Program-made: the position numbers and the translations under genes
Notes under the pieces: model-generated
Told to the model about the DNA's origin: nothing
Database searches by the model: none
The model's input: only the letters and a program-made list of their open reading frames with translations
Source of the DNA: Arthrobacter sp. MMS18-M83
GTDB lineage: Bacteria > Actinomycetota > Actinomycetes > Actinomycetales > Micrococcaceae
Assembly (NCBI RefSeq): GCF_026683955.1
Contig: NZ_CP113343.1
Coordinates: 2,418,001-2,482,000 of the forward strand
DNA length: 64,000 nt
Direction: 5' to 3'
Shown: positions 7,957 to 16,191 of the stretch, piece by piece
How positions within the stretch are numbered: the first letter of the stretch is position 1
Layout: the number at the start of each line of letters is the position of its first letter

Positions 7957-9088
7957 GCGCCGGAACGCACCAGTCCACCCCCTCCACCCGTCGCGGCCCA
8001 GTGGGCGTCGCCGTCATCGGCGCCGGCAACATCAGCAAGCAGTACCTTGACAACCTGACGGTCTTCCCGGACCTCAAGGTCCACATCATCGCAGACCTCT
8101 TCGAGGAAGCCGCGGAAGCACGCGCCAAGGAATACGGCATCCCCGAGTGGGGCGGCGTGGACGCGGCACTGAACCACCCCGACGTCGAGATCATCGTGAA
8201 CCTGACCATCCCGGCCGCGCACGTCGAAGTGGCCACGGCAGCCGTGAACGCGGGCAAGCACGTCTGGACCGAGAAGCCGTTCTCCCTTGACCGCGAATCC
8301 GGCTTGGGCCTGTTGAAGACGGCCGACGCCGCGGGCATCCGCCTCGGCTGCGCACCGGACACCTTCCTGGGCGCAGGCCTGCAGACGGCCCGGAGGATCA
8401 TCGAACGCGGCGACATCGGAACCCCGTTGACGGCCCTGACCATGTTCCAGACCCCGGGTCCGGAGTCCTGGCACCCGAACCCGGCCTTCCTGTTCGCCCA
8501 GGGCGCGGGTCCGCTCTTCGACATGGGCCCGTACTACATCACCGCGCTGGTCCAGACCTTCGGCTCGGTAAGGCGCGTCGCCGCCGTCGGCTCCAAAGCC
8601 AAAGAAGTCCGCGTGGTCGGTTCCGGGCCCAAGGCTGGCGAGGAATTCGCCGTCGAGGTCCCCACGCACGTCAGTGCCATGCTCCGGTTCGACGGCGGGG
8701 CCTCCTCGCACAGCGTCTTCAGCTTCGAGTCCCCCGCCTGCGGATGGGCTTCGTGGAGATCACCGGCACCGAGGGCACGCTCGAGCTCCCGGACCCGAAC
8801 TACTTCGACGGCGACCTCAAGCTCTGGCGCGCGGGAGCCAAAGAACCGGAAACCATTCCCGCGACGGGACCGGCCAACGGCCGCGGCATGGGCGTGCTGG
8901 ACATGGCCCGTTCCCTCCGTGCCGGCGTTCCTCACCGCGCCCAGGGAGCCCTCGCTTACCATGTGGTCGATACCTTGGTTTCCATTTCCGAGTCCGCCGA
9001 AACCGGCACCTTTGTAGGCGTCGACAGCTCCGCCGTGACCTCCCAGGCCCTCCCCGAGGACTGGGACCCGATGGCCGCCACCCTCTAG
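7953..9088 (+). pseudogene. Gfo/Idh/MocA oxidoreductase with single-base frameshift
   Basis: The frame opened at ATG 7953 encodes VGVAVIGAGNISKQYLDNL, an EKPFSLDRESG motif and the GPLFDMGPYYITAL C-domain motif, and runs correctly to FSFES (about 8730). From 8744 the matching C-terminus (MGFVEITGTEGTLELPDPNY... to LPEDWDPMAATL, stop 9088) is in another frame. One extra C in the run 8731-8735 would restore a continuous SPRLRMGFVE reading of about 378 aa. The alternative frame ending at 9017 is spurious. Whether this is a real inactivating mutation or a sequencing error cannot be told from the sequence. It is ATGA-coupled to the upstream isomerase gene. Confidence 0.85.
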
Positions 9089-9097
9089 GAACAACTC

Positions 9098-10282
9098 ATG
9101 ACCAGCTCCGCCCCTACCCCCACCAACCCGCAGGACGGCCACGCGGGCAAGACAACTCTCGGTGTTGCCGCCATCGGCTACGCGTTCATGGGCAAGGCCC
9201 ATTCGAACGCGTGGCGGAACGTGGCCAGCTTCTTCGATGTTCCGGCCTTCGAGCAGAAAGTGCTCGTGGGCCGGGACCCGGAACAGGTTGCCGAGGCCGC
9301 GGCGAAGTACGGTTGGGCGGAGTCTGCCACGGACTGGCGTTCGGTCCTGGAACGCGATGACATCCACATCGTGGACATCTGCGCGCCAGGCTGGATGCAC
9401 GCCGAGATCGCCATCGCGGCGCTGGAAGCGGGCAAGCACGTGCTCGTGGAGAAACCCCTCGCCAACACCCTGGCGGAGGCCGAAGCCATGACGGATGCCG
9501 CGCGTGCCGCCCGTGCGCGCGGTATCCAGTCCATGATCGGCTTCAACTACCGCCGGGTACCGGCCCTTGCTTTGGCCCGCGAGCTGATCGCCGAGGGCAG
9601 GCTGGGCACGGTCCGGCATGTCCGGGCGTCGTACCTGCAGGACTGGCTCGTGGACGAGGACTCCCCCATGACTTGGCGGCTCAACAAGGAAACCGCCGGG
9701 TCCGGCGCGCTGGGCGACATCGCCTCCCACGCCATCGACCAGGTCCTGTTCCTGCTCGGGGACACCGTCACCGAGGTCTCCGGCCGGCTGCACACTTTCG
9801 TGAACAGCCGTCCCGGTGCGTATGGTCCGGAACAAGTAACGGTCGACGACGCCGCCTGGGCAACGCTGACCCTCGCCTCCGGGGCGGTCGCCTCCGTGGA
9901 AGTCTCGCGCATGGCCACGGGCCAGAAGAACTCGCTCAAACTCGAGGTCTACGGGGACAAGGGGTCCATCCTGTTCGACCTGGAATCCATCAATGAGCTT
10001 GGTTTCCTGGACGCCACGGCCCCTGTCCGGGAGCAAGGATTCCGCCGGATCCTGGTCAACGAACCCGAACACCCCTACATCGACGCCTGGTGGCCCCAAG
10101 GCCACGTCATCGGCTGGGAGCACACCTTCACCCATGAAATCCGCGACTTCCTGGCCGCCATCGACGCCGGGACCCCGCCGTCGCCGTCGTTCGACGACGG
10201 CCTCGCCGTCCAGCGGGTCCTGGCCGCCATCGAAGAATCCGCGGACGCCAAGAGCGCCATCATCCAGGTCGCCGGTCACTGA
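9098..10282 (+). CDS. Gfo/Idh/MocA family oxidoreductase (levoglucosan dehydrogenase-like)
   Basis: A 394-aa dehydrogenase. The nucleotide motif GVAAIGYAFMGKAHSNAW is near residue 25, VEKPLANT near 125, FNYRRVPAL near 150, and the GSGALGDIASHAID motif (catalytic Asp/His region) near 205. The YLQDWLVDEDSPMTWR segment is characteristic of the longer (~390-aa) subfamily that includes levoglucosan dehydrogenase and related 3-keto-sugar reductases. It starts 9 bp after the frameshifted paralogue, within the same operon. Expected to be cytoplasmic and NAD(P)-dependent; exact substrate unknown. Confidence 0.88.
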   Translation: MTSSAPTPTNPQDGHAGKTTLGVAAIGYAFMGKAHSNAWRNVASFFDVPAFEQKVLVGRDPEQVAEAAAKYGWAESATDWRSVLERDDIHIVDICAPGWMHAEIAIAALEAGKHVLVEKPLANTLAEAEAMTDAARAARARGIQSMIGFNYRRVPALALARELIAEGRLGTVRHVRASYLQDWLVDEDSPMTWRLNKETAGSGALGDIASHAIDQVLFLLGDTVTEVSGRLHTFVNSRPGAYGPEQVTVDDAAWATLTLASGAVASVEVSRMATGQKNSLKLEVYGDKGSILFDLESINELGFLDATAPVREQGFRRILVNEPEHPYIDAWWPQGHVIGWEHTFTHEIRDFLAAIDAGTPPSPSFDDGLAVQRVLAAIEESADAKSAIIQVAGH

Positions 10283-10332
10283 CGGCCCTGGCCTGAAACA
10301 CGCCCCTCGAAACTTTTCTGCAAGGAGAACCA

Positions 10333-11331
10333 ATGCCCCGCCCGTACACCCTGTTCACCGGCCAGTGGGCCGACCTGCCCTTCGAAGAAGTCGCCCGCCT
10401 CGCCTCCGGCTGGGGCTATGACGGCCTGGAAATCGCCGTCTCCGGCGACCACCTGGATGCCTGGCGCTGGGACGAACCCGGCTACGTCGAGAACAAGCTC
10501 GCAATCCTGGACAAATACAACCTCAAGGTCTGGGCCATCTCCAACCACCTCAAAGGCCAGGCCGTGTGCGATGACCCCATCGACTTCCGCCACCAGGTCA
10601 TCGTCGGCGCCAAGGTCTGGGGCGACGGGGACCCCGAAGGCGTCCGCCAACGCGCCGCCGAGGAAATGAAACTCACCGCCCGCCTCGCCAAAGCCCTCGG
10701 CGTGGACACCGTCGTCGGATTCACCGGATCCTCCATCTGGCAATACGTCGCCATGTTCCCGCCCGTCCCCGAGAAAGTCATCGAGGCCGGCTACCAGGAC
10801 TTCGCCGACCGCTGGAACCCCATCCTGGACGTCTTCGACGAATGCGGGGTCCGCTTCGCCCACGAAGTCCACCCTTCCGAGATCGCCTACGACTACTGGA
10901 CCACCGTCCGGACCCTGGAAGCGATCGGGCACCGCGAGGCGTTCGGCCTGAACTGGGACCCCTCCCACTTCATGTGGCAAGGCATCGACCCGGTCTCCTT
11001 CATCTGGGACTTCAAGGACCGGATCTACCACGTGGACTGCAAGGACACCAAGCTGCGCCCCACCGGCCGGAACACCGTCCTGGGCTCCCACCTGCCCTGG
11101 GGCGACCCGCGCCGCGGCTGGGACTTCGTCTCCGCCGGACGCGGCGACGTGCCCTGGGAATCGAGTTTCCGGGCCCTCACCGCGATCGGCTACAACGGCC
11201 CGATCTCCGTGGAATGGGAAGACGCGGGCATGGACCGCCTCCACGGCGCCCCCGAAGCCCTGGCAGCCCTCAAGAAGTTCGACTTCCCGCCGTCGCAAAC
11301 CTCTTTCGACGCCGCCTTCAGCCAGGACTGA
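10333..11331 (+). CDS. Sugar phosphate isomerase/epimerase (AP-endonuclease-2 fold)
   Basis: A 332-aa TIM-barrel protein (YTLFTGQWADLPFEEVARLASGWGYDGLEIA). Metal-ligand segments include FAHEVHPSEIAYD, LNWDPSHFMWQG, YHVDCKDTK and ISVEWEDAG, giving the Glu/Asp/His/Glu set expected of the family. AAGGAGAA stands just before ATG 10333. It is longer than the 7204 paralogue and resembles the larger isomerase-fold lyases found next to Gfo/Idh enzymes in 3-keto-glycoside and C-glycoside pathways. It is the last gene of the tight cluster, ahead of a long hairpin. Confidence 0.87.
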   Translation: MPRPYTLFTGQWADLPFEEVARLASGWGYDGLEIAVSGDHLDAWRWDEPGYVENKLAILDKYNLKVWAISNHLKGQAVCDDPIDFRHQVIVGAKVWGDGDPEGVRQRAAEEMKLTARLAKALGVDTVVGFTGSSIWQYVAMFPPVPEKVIEAGYQDFADRWNPILDVFDECGVRFAHEVHPSEIAYDYWTTVRTLEAIGHREAFGLNWDPSHFMWQGIDPVSFIWDFKDRIYHVDCKDTKLRPTGRNTVLGSHLPWGDPRRGWDFVSAGRGDVPWESSFRALTAIGYNGPISVEWEDAGMDRLHGAPEALAALKKFDFPPSQTSFDAAFSQD

Positions 11332-11342
11332 CCCTCCGGTTA

Positions 11343-11405
11343 GCGCGAGTTGGCGGCAGATGCCCCCAAAATCCGATTTTGCGGGCATCTGCCGCCAACT
11401 CGCGC
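11343..11405. terminator. Long hairpin behind sugar cluster (repeat family A, copy 1)
   Basis: Perfect 23-bp arms (11343-11365 and 11383-11405, core GAGTTGGCGGCAGATGCCC) enclose a loop whose CAAAAT/ATTTTG also pairs, so the whole stretch is one long stem. It follows the stop of the 10333 gene by 11 bp and can act as a terminator, although no T-run follows. A second element with a related arm sequence is at 14404-14460. Confidence 0.75.
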
Positions 11406-11426
11406 CCCGAAGAACTCTTGCCAAAA

Positions 11427-11441
11427 AATTGTTGAACAATT
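11427..11441. promoter_or_regulatory. Perfect palindrome upstream of MHS transporter
   Basis: AATTGTTGAACAATT is a perfect 15-bp palindrome around a central G, 82 bp upstream of the 11523 start, between the long hairpin and the transporter. Sites of this type are common operators for GntR/LacI-type regulators. No candidate regulator gene is adjacent. Confidence 0.5.
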
Positions 11442-11522
11442 CGTCCATGTGATGCATCATTGGGTGTAGGCCCCGATTGAGATCGGGATCACAAATCCCG
11501 CCCAACGTTCCATGGAGGAACC

Positions 11523-12857
11523 ATGTCCGCGACCACTTCGCCAAGCCCAACACGGCGCAGCAAACCCTCGGCAGGCGCCATCAAAGCCTTCATCGCCAGC
11601 GTCACAGGCACCTCCCTGGAGTACTACGACTTCGCCATCTACTCCGTTGCCTCAGCGCTCGTCTTCCCCAAGATCTTCTTCCCGGGCAACGATGAATACA
11701 CCGGCCTCCTGCTCTCCTTCTCGGCCTTCGCGGTGGGCTACCTTGCCCGGCCCATCGGCGGCGTCGTCTTTGGCCGGCTCGGGGACAAGATCGGACGCAA
11801 GAATGTCCTGGTCATCACCCTCGTACTCATCGGTGCGGCCACAGTCCTGATCGGCGCTTTACCGGATTACCACACCATCGGCATTGGAGCCACGATCATC
11901 CTGGTCCTCCTCCGCTTGATCCAGGGCATTGGTGTGGGTGGCGAATGGGGCGGCGCCGTGCTCCTGTCCAGCGAGTACGCCAATCCCAACAAGCGCGGAT
12001 TCTGGTCTTCCGCAGCCCAGATCGGCCCGCCCGCCGGCAACCTGCTCGCCAACGGCGCCCTGGCCGTCCTGGCTGCGGTCATGAGCAACGAAGCCTTCAT
12101 CGCATGGGGCTGGCGCGTGGCATTCCTCAGCTCGGCCATCCTTGTTGCCTTCGGCCTGGTTATCCGGCTCAAGCTCGAGGAAACCCCCGTATTCAAGGCC
12201 ATCGAAGCCACGGGCGAACGCCCCAAGGCTCCCATCAAGGAAGTCCTCACCACCCAGGTCCGTCCCCTTTTCGCCGCGGCGCTGTGCCGGATCTGCCCCG
12301 ACGTCTTGTACTCCCTATTCACCGTCTTCGTCGCTGTCTATGCCACCAAGGAGCTGGGGATGACAACCGGCAACGTGCTGGGCGCCGTCCTGGTGGGCTC
12401 GGCCTTCCAACTGATCCTGATCCCGGCGGCGGGAGCAGTCACGGACCGGTTCAATCGCCGGCTGGTCTACGGCATCACCGCTGCGGCCACCGCGGTGTAC
12501 ATCCCGCTTTTCTTCCTGATGATCCAGTCACGTTCCGTCCTGGTCTTGACCGTGGGCGTCGTGGTCGGCCTGGGACTGCACGCGTTCATGTACGGCCCGC
12601 AGGCGGCCTTCATCACCGAGCAGTTCCCGGCCAGACTCCGCTACGCCGGCAGTTCCCTGGCCTACACCGTAGCGGGAGTCGTCGGCGGAGCTGTGGCCCC
12701 GTTGATCTTCACGGCCCTCTACGCCGCTTCCGGCAGCTGGCTCCTGATCGCCGGGTACTTGCTCGCCACGGCAGCCGTGACCATTGTTGGCCTAGCCTTG
12801 GGGCGGGATCCACGGCCGGAAGAGGACCTTCGCCTGCTCCAGGAAGCCCAGGCATAA
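11523..12857 (+). CDS. MFS transporter, metabolite:H+ symporter (MHS) family
   Basis: A 444-aa, 12-helix permease. SLEYYDFAIYSVASALVFPKIFFP in the first helix, RPIGGVVFGRLGDKIGRKNVLV (the MFS loop 2-3 signature GRxGDKIGRK) and the RLIQGIGVGGEWGGAVLL motif identify the MHS branch (shikimate, alpha-ketoglutarate, proline/betaine symporters). GGAGGA lies directly before ATG 11523. It has its own upstream palindrome and is separated from the catabolic operon by a hairpin, so it may be regulated independently. The substrate is probably a small organic or sugar acid. Confidence 0.88.
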   Translation: MSATTSPSPTRRSKPSAGAIKAFIASVTGTSLEYYDFAIYSVASALVFPKIFFPGNDEYTGLLLSFSAFAVGYLARPIGGVVFGRLGDKIGRKNVLVITLVLIGAATVLIGALPDYHTIGIGATIILVLLRLIQGIGVGGEWGGAVLLSSEYANPNKRGFWSSAAQIGPPAGNLLANGALAVLAAVMSNEAFIAWGWRVAFLSSAILVAFGLVIRLKLEETPVFKAIEATGERPKAPIKEVLTTQVRPLFAAALCRICPDVLYSLFTVFVAVYATKELGMTTGNVLGAVLVGSAFQLILIPAAGAVTDRFNRRLVYGITAAATAVYIPLFFLMIQSRSVLVLTVGVVVGLGLHAFMYGPQAAFITEQFPARLRYAGSSLAYTVAGVVGGAVAPLIFTALYAASGSWLLIAGYLLATAAVTIVGLALGRDPRPEEDLRLLQEAQA

Positions 12858-12920
12858 GCAACCCGGCGCTCCCGTAAGCGGAACGGTTCGGTGGGCCACC
12901 GCCGTCGTAATCCTTCCTGA

Positions 12921-12952
12921 AATGCCCCTTAAGATCAGTCTTAAGGGGCATT
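12921..12952. terminator. Rho-independent-type terminator after MHS transporter
   Basis: AATGCCCCTTAAGA (12921-12934) and TCTTAAGGGGCATT (12939-12952) are perfect 14-bp arms around TCAG. It lies 64 bp past the transporter stop and 28 bp before the next gene. Confidence 0.8.
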
Positions 12953-12980
12953 TCCGCGCCTGCATTCCTGGGAGGACCGC

Positions 12981-13511
12981 ATGAGCCAGACAATCCGTGA
13001 AGCAACAGCGGACGACGCCGGACGGCTGGCGGAGCTTGCCGCCGTCACCTTTCCGCTCGCCTGCCCGCCGGGATCCTCGCCCGAGGACATCGCCGCGCAC
13101 CTGCGCAAAACCCTCAGCGTGGACAGGTTCACGGAGTACCTCGCCGATCCGGACATCACCATCCTGGCCATCGACGCAGCCGGCGAACTCCGCGGCTACA
13201 GCATGCTCGTCGCCCGCCCAGCGAGCGATACCGACGTCGCATCGGCCCTGACGCTGACGCCCTCCGCGGAACTGAGCAAATGCTACGTCCATCCTGAACA
13301 CCACGGCCTGGGTGCTGCCGCGGAGCTCATGAAGGCCACCCTGGACCGCGCTGCAGGTGCTGGCGCGGCGGGCGTGTGGCTTGGCGTCAACAGCCAGAAT
13401 GCCAGGGCGATCCGTTTCTACGAGAAGAGCGGATTCAGGAAGGTCGGGACCAAGTCGTTCCGCCTGGGCGATGCCGTGGAGAACGATTTCGTCATGGAGC
13501 GGGCGGTCTAG
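12981..13511 (+). CDS. GNAT family N-acetyltransferase
   Basis: A 176-aa protein with the acetyl-CoA-binding core of GNAT enzymes. The central strand/loop SKCYVHPEHHGLGAAAELMKATL gives the (Q/R)xxGxG/A-like motif A near residue 105, and GVWLGVNSQNARAIRFYEKSGFRKVG is motif B, characteristic of the family. It resembles the RimI/PhnO-like single-domain type. GGGAGG precedes ATG 12981. Substrate not predictable; the gene stands alone between a terminator and the FrnE-like gene. Confidence 0.85.
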   Translation: MSQTIREATADDAGRLAELAAVTFPLACPPGSSPEDIAAHLRKTLSVDRFTEYLADPDITILAIDAAGELRGYSMLVARPASDTDVASALTLTPSAELSKCYVHPEHHGLGAAAELMKATLDRAAGAGAAGVWLGVNSQNARAIRFYEKSGFRKVGTKSFRLGDAVENDFVMERAV

Positions 13512-13693
13512 GACGCGCCCTGCGACGCGGATCGTTCCCTTCGACACGGAGAATTCCCAGCGACACTTGGATTCCCGTAGCGCCATCCCGTTTCCGCATC
13601 GCACATCATTTTGCGCGTCGCGAATGCCGTGCTGTGACCAGTCCAACAGACCGATTCGGGAATGACGGGCCTGGCTGCCCGGTTGTCGCCATC

Positions 13694-14392
13694 ATGAAGA
13701 TTGAGATCTGGTCAGACGTCGCTTGCCCGTGGTGTTACATCGGAAAGCGCCGGTTCGAGACGGCCCTCTCCGAATTCCCGCACCGCGACTCGGTTGAGAT
13801 CCAGTGGCGCAGCTACCAGCTGGACCCGAGTATCCCCGAGCACTACGAGGGCACCGAGCTGGACTACCTGAGCAAGCGGAAGGGCATGGATCCCGCGCAG
13901 GTCAGCCAAATGTTCGATCACGTCGCCATGCAAGGCAACGGCGAGGGACTCAACTACCGTTTCGAGAACGTCGTGGTGGCCAATAGCTTCATGGCGCACC
14001 GCCTTATCCACCTTGCGGCAGCCCACGGCAAGCAGGACGAAGCCAAGGAACTGCTCCTGAGCGGGCACTTTGAACACGGCAAGGACATTGGAAGCCAGGA
14101 ATACCTGACCCTGCTTGGCAGCGACTTGGGCCTGCCGGAAGCCGAAGTTGCCGAGTTGTTCAGTACGGACAAGTACGCAGAGGACGTCCGCGGTGACATC
14201 GCCGAAGCCCGGATGCTCGGCGTCACGGGCGTGCCCTTCTTCGTCATCGACCGCAAGTACGGACTCTCCGGCGCACAGCCTGCCGAGGTCTTCACCCAGG
14301 CCCTCGCCCAGGCATGGCAGGTAGCCAATCCGTTGGTCGCCGTCGGCAGCTCCGACGCCGAAGCCTGCGGTCCAGACGGCTGCGCGATCTAA
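13694..14392 (+). CDS. DsbA family oxidoreductase, FrnE-like
   Basis: A 232-aa cytoplasmic thioredoxin-fold protein. ATG 13694 gives MKIEIWSDVACPWCYIGKRRFE, with the CPWC active site at residues 11-14, as in FrnE/2-hydroxychromene-2-carboxylate-isomerase-type proteins. The cis-proline region reads GVTGVPFFVIDRKYGLSGAQPAEVF. The frame is open further upstream (to 13376), but that part is out-of-register coding of the GNAT gene and is rejected. FrnE proteins act as disulfide isomerases or oxidoreductases in oxidative-stress resistance. The C-terminus ends in a second Cys pair (ACGPDGC). Confidence 0.88.
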   Translation: MKIEIWSDVACPWCYIGKRRFETALSEFPHRDSVEIQWRSYQLDPSIPEHYEGTELDYLSKRKGMDPAQVSQMFDHVAMQGNGEGLNYRFENVVVANSFMAHRLIHLAAAHGKQDEAKELLLSGHFEHGKDIGSQEYLTLLGSDLGLPEAEVAELFSTDKYAEDVRGDIAEARMLGVTGVPFFVIDRKYGLSGAQPAEVFTQALAQAWQVANPLVAVGSSDAEACGPDGCAI

Positions 14393-14403
14393 GCATCTCC
14401 GCT

Positions 14404-14460
14404 CGAGCTGGCAGCAGATGACCCCAACAGTGCGTTGAGGGGTCATCTGCTGCCAGCTCG
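14404..14460. terminator. Long hairpin between FrnE-like and TetR genes (repeat family A, copy 2)
   Basis: Perfect 22-bp arms (14404-14425 and 14439-14460, core GAGCTGGCAGCAGATGACCCC) around a 13-nt loop in which CAAC/GTTG can also pair. It begins 12 bp past the 13694 stop. The arm is a diverged copy of the one at 11343-11405 (shared pattern GAGYTGGCRGCAGATG), so the two belong to one dispersed family. Confidence 0.75.
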
Positions 14461-14484
14461 GGCCGCACACACCCAGCTTTGCTG

Positions 14485-14507
14485 ACAGATCACTGTAAAG
14501 TGTCTGT
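14485..14507. promoter_or_regulatory. Interrupted palindrome touching TetR start
   Basis: ACAGATCACT (14485-14494) pairs with AGTGTCTGT (14499-14507), with one bulged base. It directly abuts ATG 14508 and no Shine-Dalgarno is visible, which suggests a leaderless, autoregulated transcript. Confidence 0.4.
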
Positions 14508-15149
14508 ATGCCCAGGATTACGGCCGCGAACAACGCGGCGCAACGCGCTGAAACCCGACGCCGGATCCTGACTGCTTTCGGCGAGCTGCTCTTTACCCAC
14601 GGCTTGCCCGGGTTGACCATGACCGACGTCGCGCGGCACGCCGGCGTCGGCCGGACGGCGGTGTACAACTACTACGCCGACATGGAACAGCTCCTGATCG
14701 CATACGCCTTGCACGAGACCGAACGCTTCCTGGGCGACCTGCGCGAATCCCTCGCTGCCCTGCCGAACCCGGTGGACCGCCTTGCCCTGTACGTACGGGC
14801 CCAAGTTGAAGACCTGAGCCGCCGGCACCTCCCGCCAGGCCCCGCGATGGCGGCTGTCCTCTCCCCCGCCTCCTTTGCGAAACTGGCGGATCATGTGGGC
14901 GAACTCAACCTACTGCTCCAGGACATCCTGCGCGACGGAATCACAGCAGGCTACCTTCCGCCCACCGACGTCTCTCAGCTCGCCAGGCTCATTCACGGAA
15001 CCCTCTCCTCCAGCGCGGCGCGGGGCAATGCGGAAAACGGAGCGCAGCCGGATGGCCTTGAGGAGCGGCTGGTCCAGACCGTGCGGTTCATCCAGTTGGG
15101 CGCGGGAGCAAGGTTCGACGACGACGGCCGGCCTGCGCGCCTGGCGTGA
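14508..15149 (+). CDS. TetR family transcriptional regulator
   Basis: A 213-aa regulator. The N-terminal DNA-binding domain RRILTAFGELLFTHGLPGLTMTDVARHAGVGRTAVYNYYADMEQLLIAYA (residues ~19-68) carries the TetR helix-turn-helix. The C-terminal part is a helical ligand or dimer domain of unknown specificity. An interrupted palindrome ends at the start codon. The gene is convergent with the LytR_C gene (24-bp gap); no obvious target operon lies next to it. Confidence 0.88.
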   Translation: MPRITAANNAAQRAETRRRILTAFGELLFTHGLPGLTMTDVARHAGVGRTAVYNYYADMEQLLIAYALHETERFLGDLRESLAALPNPVDRLALYVRAQVEDLSRRHLPPGPAMAAVLSPASFAKLADHVGELNLLLQDILRDGITAGYLPPTDVSQLARLIHGTLSSSAARGNAENGAQPDGLEERLVQTVRFIQLGAGARFDDDGRPARLA

Positions 15150-15173
15150 CACTCGCCGCTGGGGCCCGCTACG

Positions 15174-15899
15174 TCAAGACTTGGGTATCACCGGCAGCTT
15201 CGAATTGTCCGCAATCCGTTGGTCTTCGCGGGGACAGCTGAGTTTGCCCGGAGTATTGTCCACTAGTTCCGGCGCCACCAGTGCCGAGAAACCGGGCGCG
15301 AGGATGAGGTCCACGGAGGCATCCGGGCGTTGGTCCTGGAAGTAGTCGGTGCCGGCAATGTTCCGTTGGATGTTGAACGCTGCCGCTTGGCCACCGGATC
15401 CCGAAACAACTACCGCCGATCCGGTGTAGCTAGTGGTGGTGTTGTCGACGCCGCCAAGGTCGTATCCCCGGGCTTTCAACTGGTCAGCCACGCTCTTCGC
15501 CAAACCAGCTTTGCCGGCCGCATTGTAGACATTGACTTTGACCTTGTTGTTGGGCACATAGTCGAAGACGGTTGTCGGGCACAGGGTCGGCGGCGCCTTG
15601 CTGGCGACGGCCGAGGGGAAGCGGATCACACCGTTCATGACTGCCCAGGCTCCCACCACCCCGGCAACGATCACTCCCACAAGCAGCACGAGGACGATAC
15701 CGTGCAAGAGGCGGCGGCTGAACCACCCGGGATGTTCTTCAGGCCCCGGAGTATCGGCAAAAGTGGCCCGTAGTTCAGGCCCGGTGACAATGCGATGCCC
15801 GTGCAGGCGTGTCGCGTCTTTTGGGCGTCTCCGGGGCTTCTTCGGAGCGGCATTCTGGGGCACGTCCACCTGCTCTTCCGGGAGTGTCTCGTTAACCAT
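15174..15899 (-). CDS. LytR C-terminal domain (LytR_C) membrane protein
   Basis: A 241-aa protein. The first ~60 residues are acidic/basic and cytoplasmic (PKKPRRRPKDATRLHGHRIV). One membrane helix follows (GIVLVLLVGVIVAGVVGAWAVM, ~67-88), then an extracytoplasmic LytR_C domain with VKVNVYNAAGKAGLAKSVADQLKARGYDLGGVDN. LytR_C domains occur alone or behind LCP transferases in cell-wall assembly; no LCP catalytic domain is present here. Its start overlaps the upstream small gene by 8 bp, so the pair is translationally coupled. Confidence 0.85.
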   Translation of the reverse strand: MVNETLPEEQVDVPQNAAPKKPRRRPKDATRLHGHRIVTGPELRATFADTPGPEEHPGWFSRRLLHGIVLVLLVGVIVAGVVGAWAVMNGVIRFPSAVASKAPPTLCPTTVFDYVPNNKVKVNVYNAAGKAGLAKSVADQLKARGYDLGGVDNTTTSYTGSAVVVSGSGGQAAAFNIQRNIAGTDYFQDQRPDASVDLILAPGFSALVAPELVDNTPGKLSCPREDQRIADNSKLPVIPKS

Positions 15900-16191
15900 C
15901 TATCACCAGCACCCGGGCGTGGATGGCTGTGCGTTGGTGGAGGGCAGTACGGACGGCACGGTGAAGTCCGTCTTCCAGGTACAACACGCCTTGGTACTGC
16001 ACCACGTGCGGGAAAAGGTCCCCGAAAAAGGTTGAGTCCTCGGCCAACAATGCTTCCAGGTCGAGCGTGCGCTTGGTGGTGACCAGTTCATCGAGCCGGA
16101 CCGGACGCGGCGGCAACGACGCCCAGTCCTTGGGCATGGAAAAACCATGGTCAGGGTAGGGGCGTCCCTCGCCCACAGCTTTGAAGATCAC
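15892..16191 (-). CDS. Small conserved actinobacterial protein (often labelled VapB-like)
   Basis: A 99-aa protein MIFKAVGEGRPYPDHGFSMPKDWA... with LEALLAEDSTFFGDLFPHVVQYQGVLYLEDGLHRAVRTALHQRTAIHARVLV. The ExGLHRAVRTAL segment resembles a ParB/Srx-like nuclease-fold motif. From memory, automated annotation often calls this family a VapB-type antitoxin, but there is no toxin gene next to it. It overlaps LytR_C by 8 bp, which suggests a conserved pair with a cell-envelope rather than a toxin-antitoxin role. Function unknown. Confidence 0.6.
   Translation of the reverse strand: MIFKAVGEGRPYPDHGFSMPKDWASLPPRPVRLDELVTTKRTLDLEALLAEDSTFFGDLFPHVVQYQGVLYLEDGLHRAVRTALHQRTAIHARVLVIDG

Noticed and set aside
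8534..10333. 599-codon minus-strand open frame
   Set aside because: It spans two plus-strand oxidoreductase genes with clear motifs; the translation has no recognisable domain.
15892..16191. Toxin-antitoxin module
   Set aside because: No toxin-like gene is adjacent; the partner is a LytR_C wall protein.
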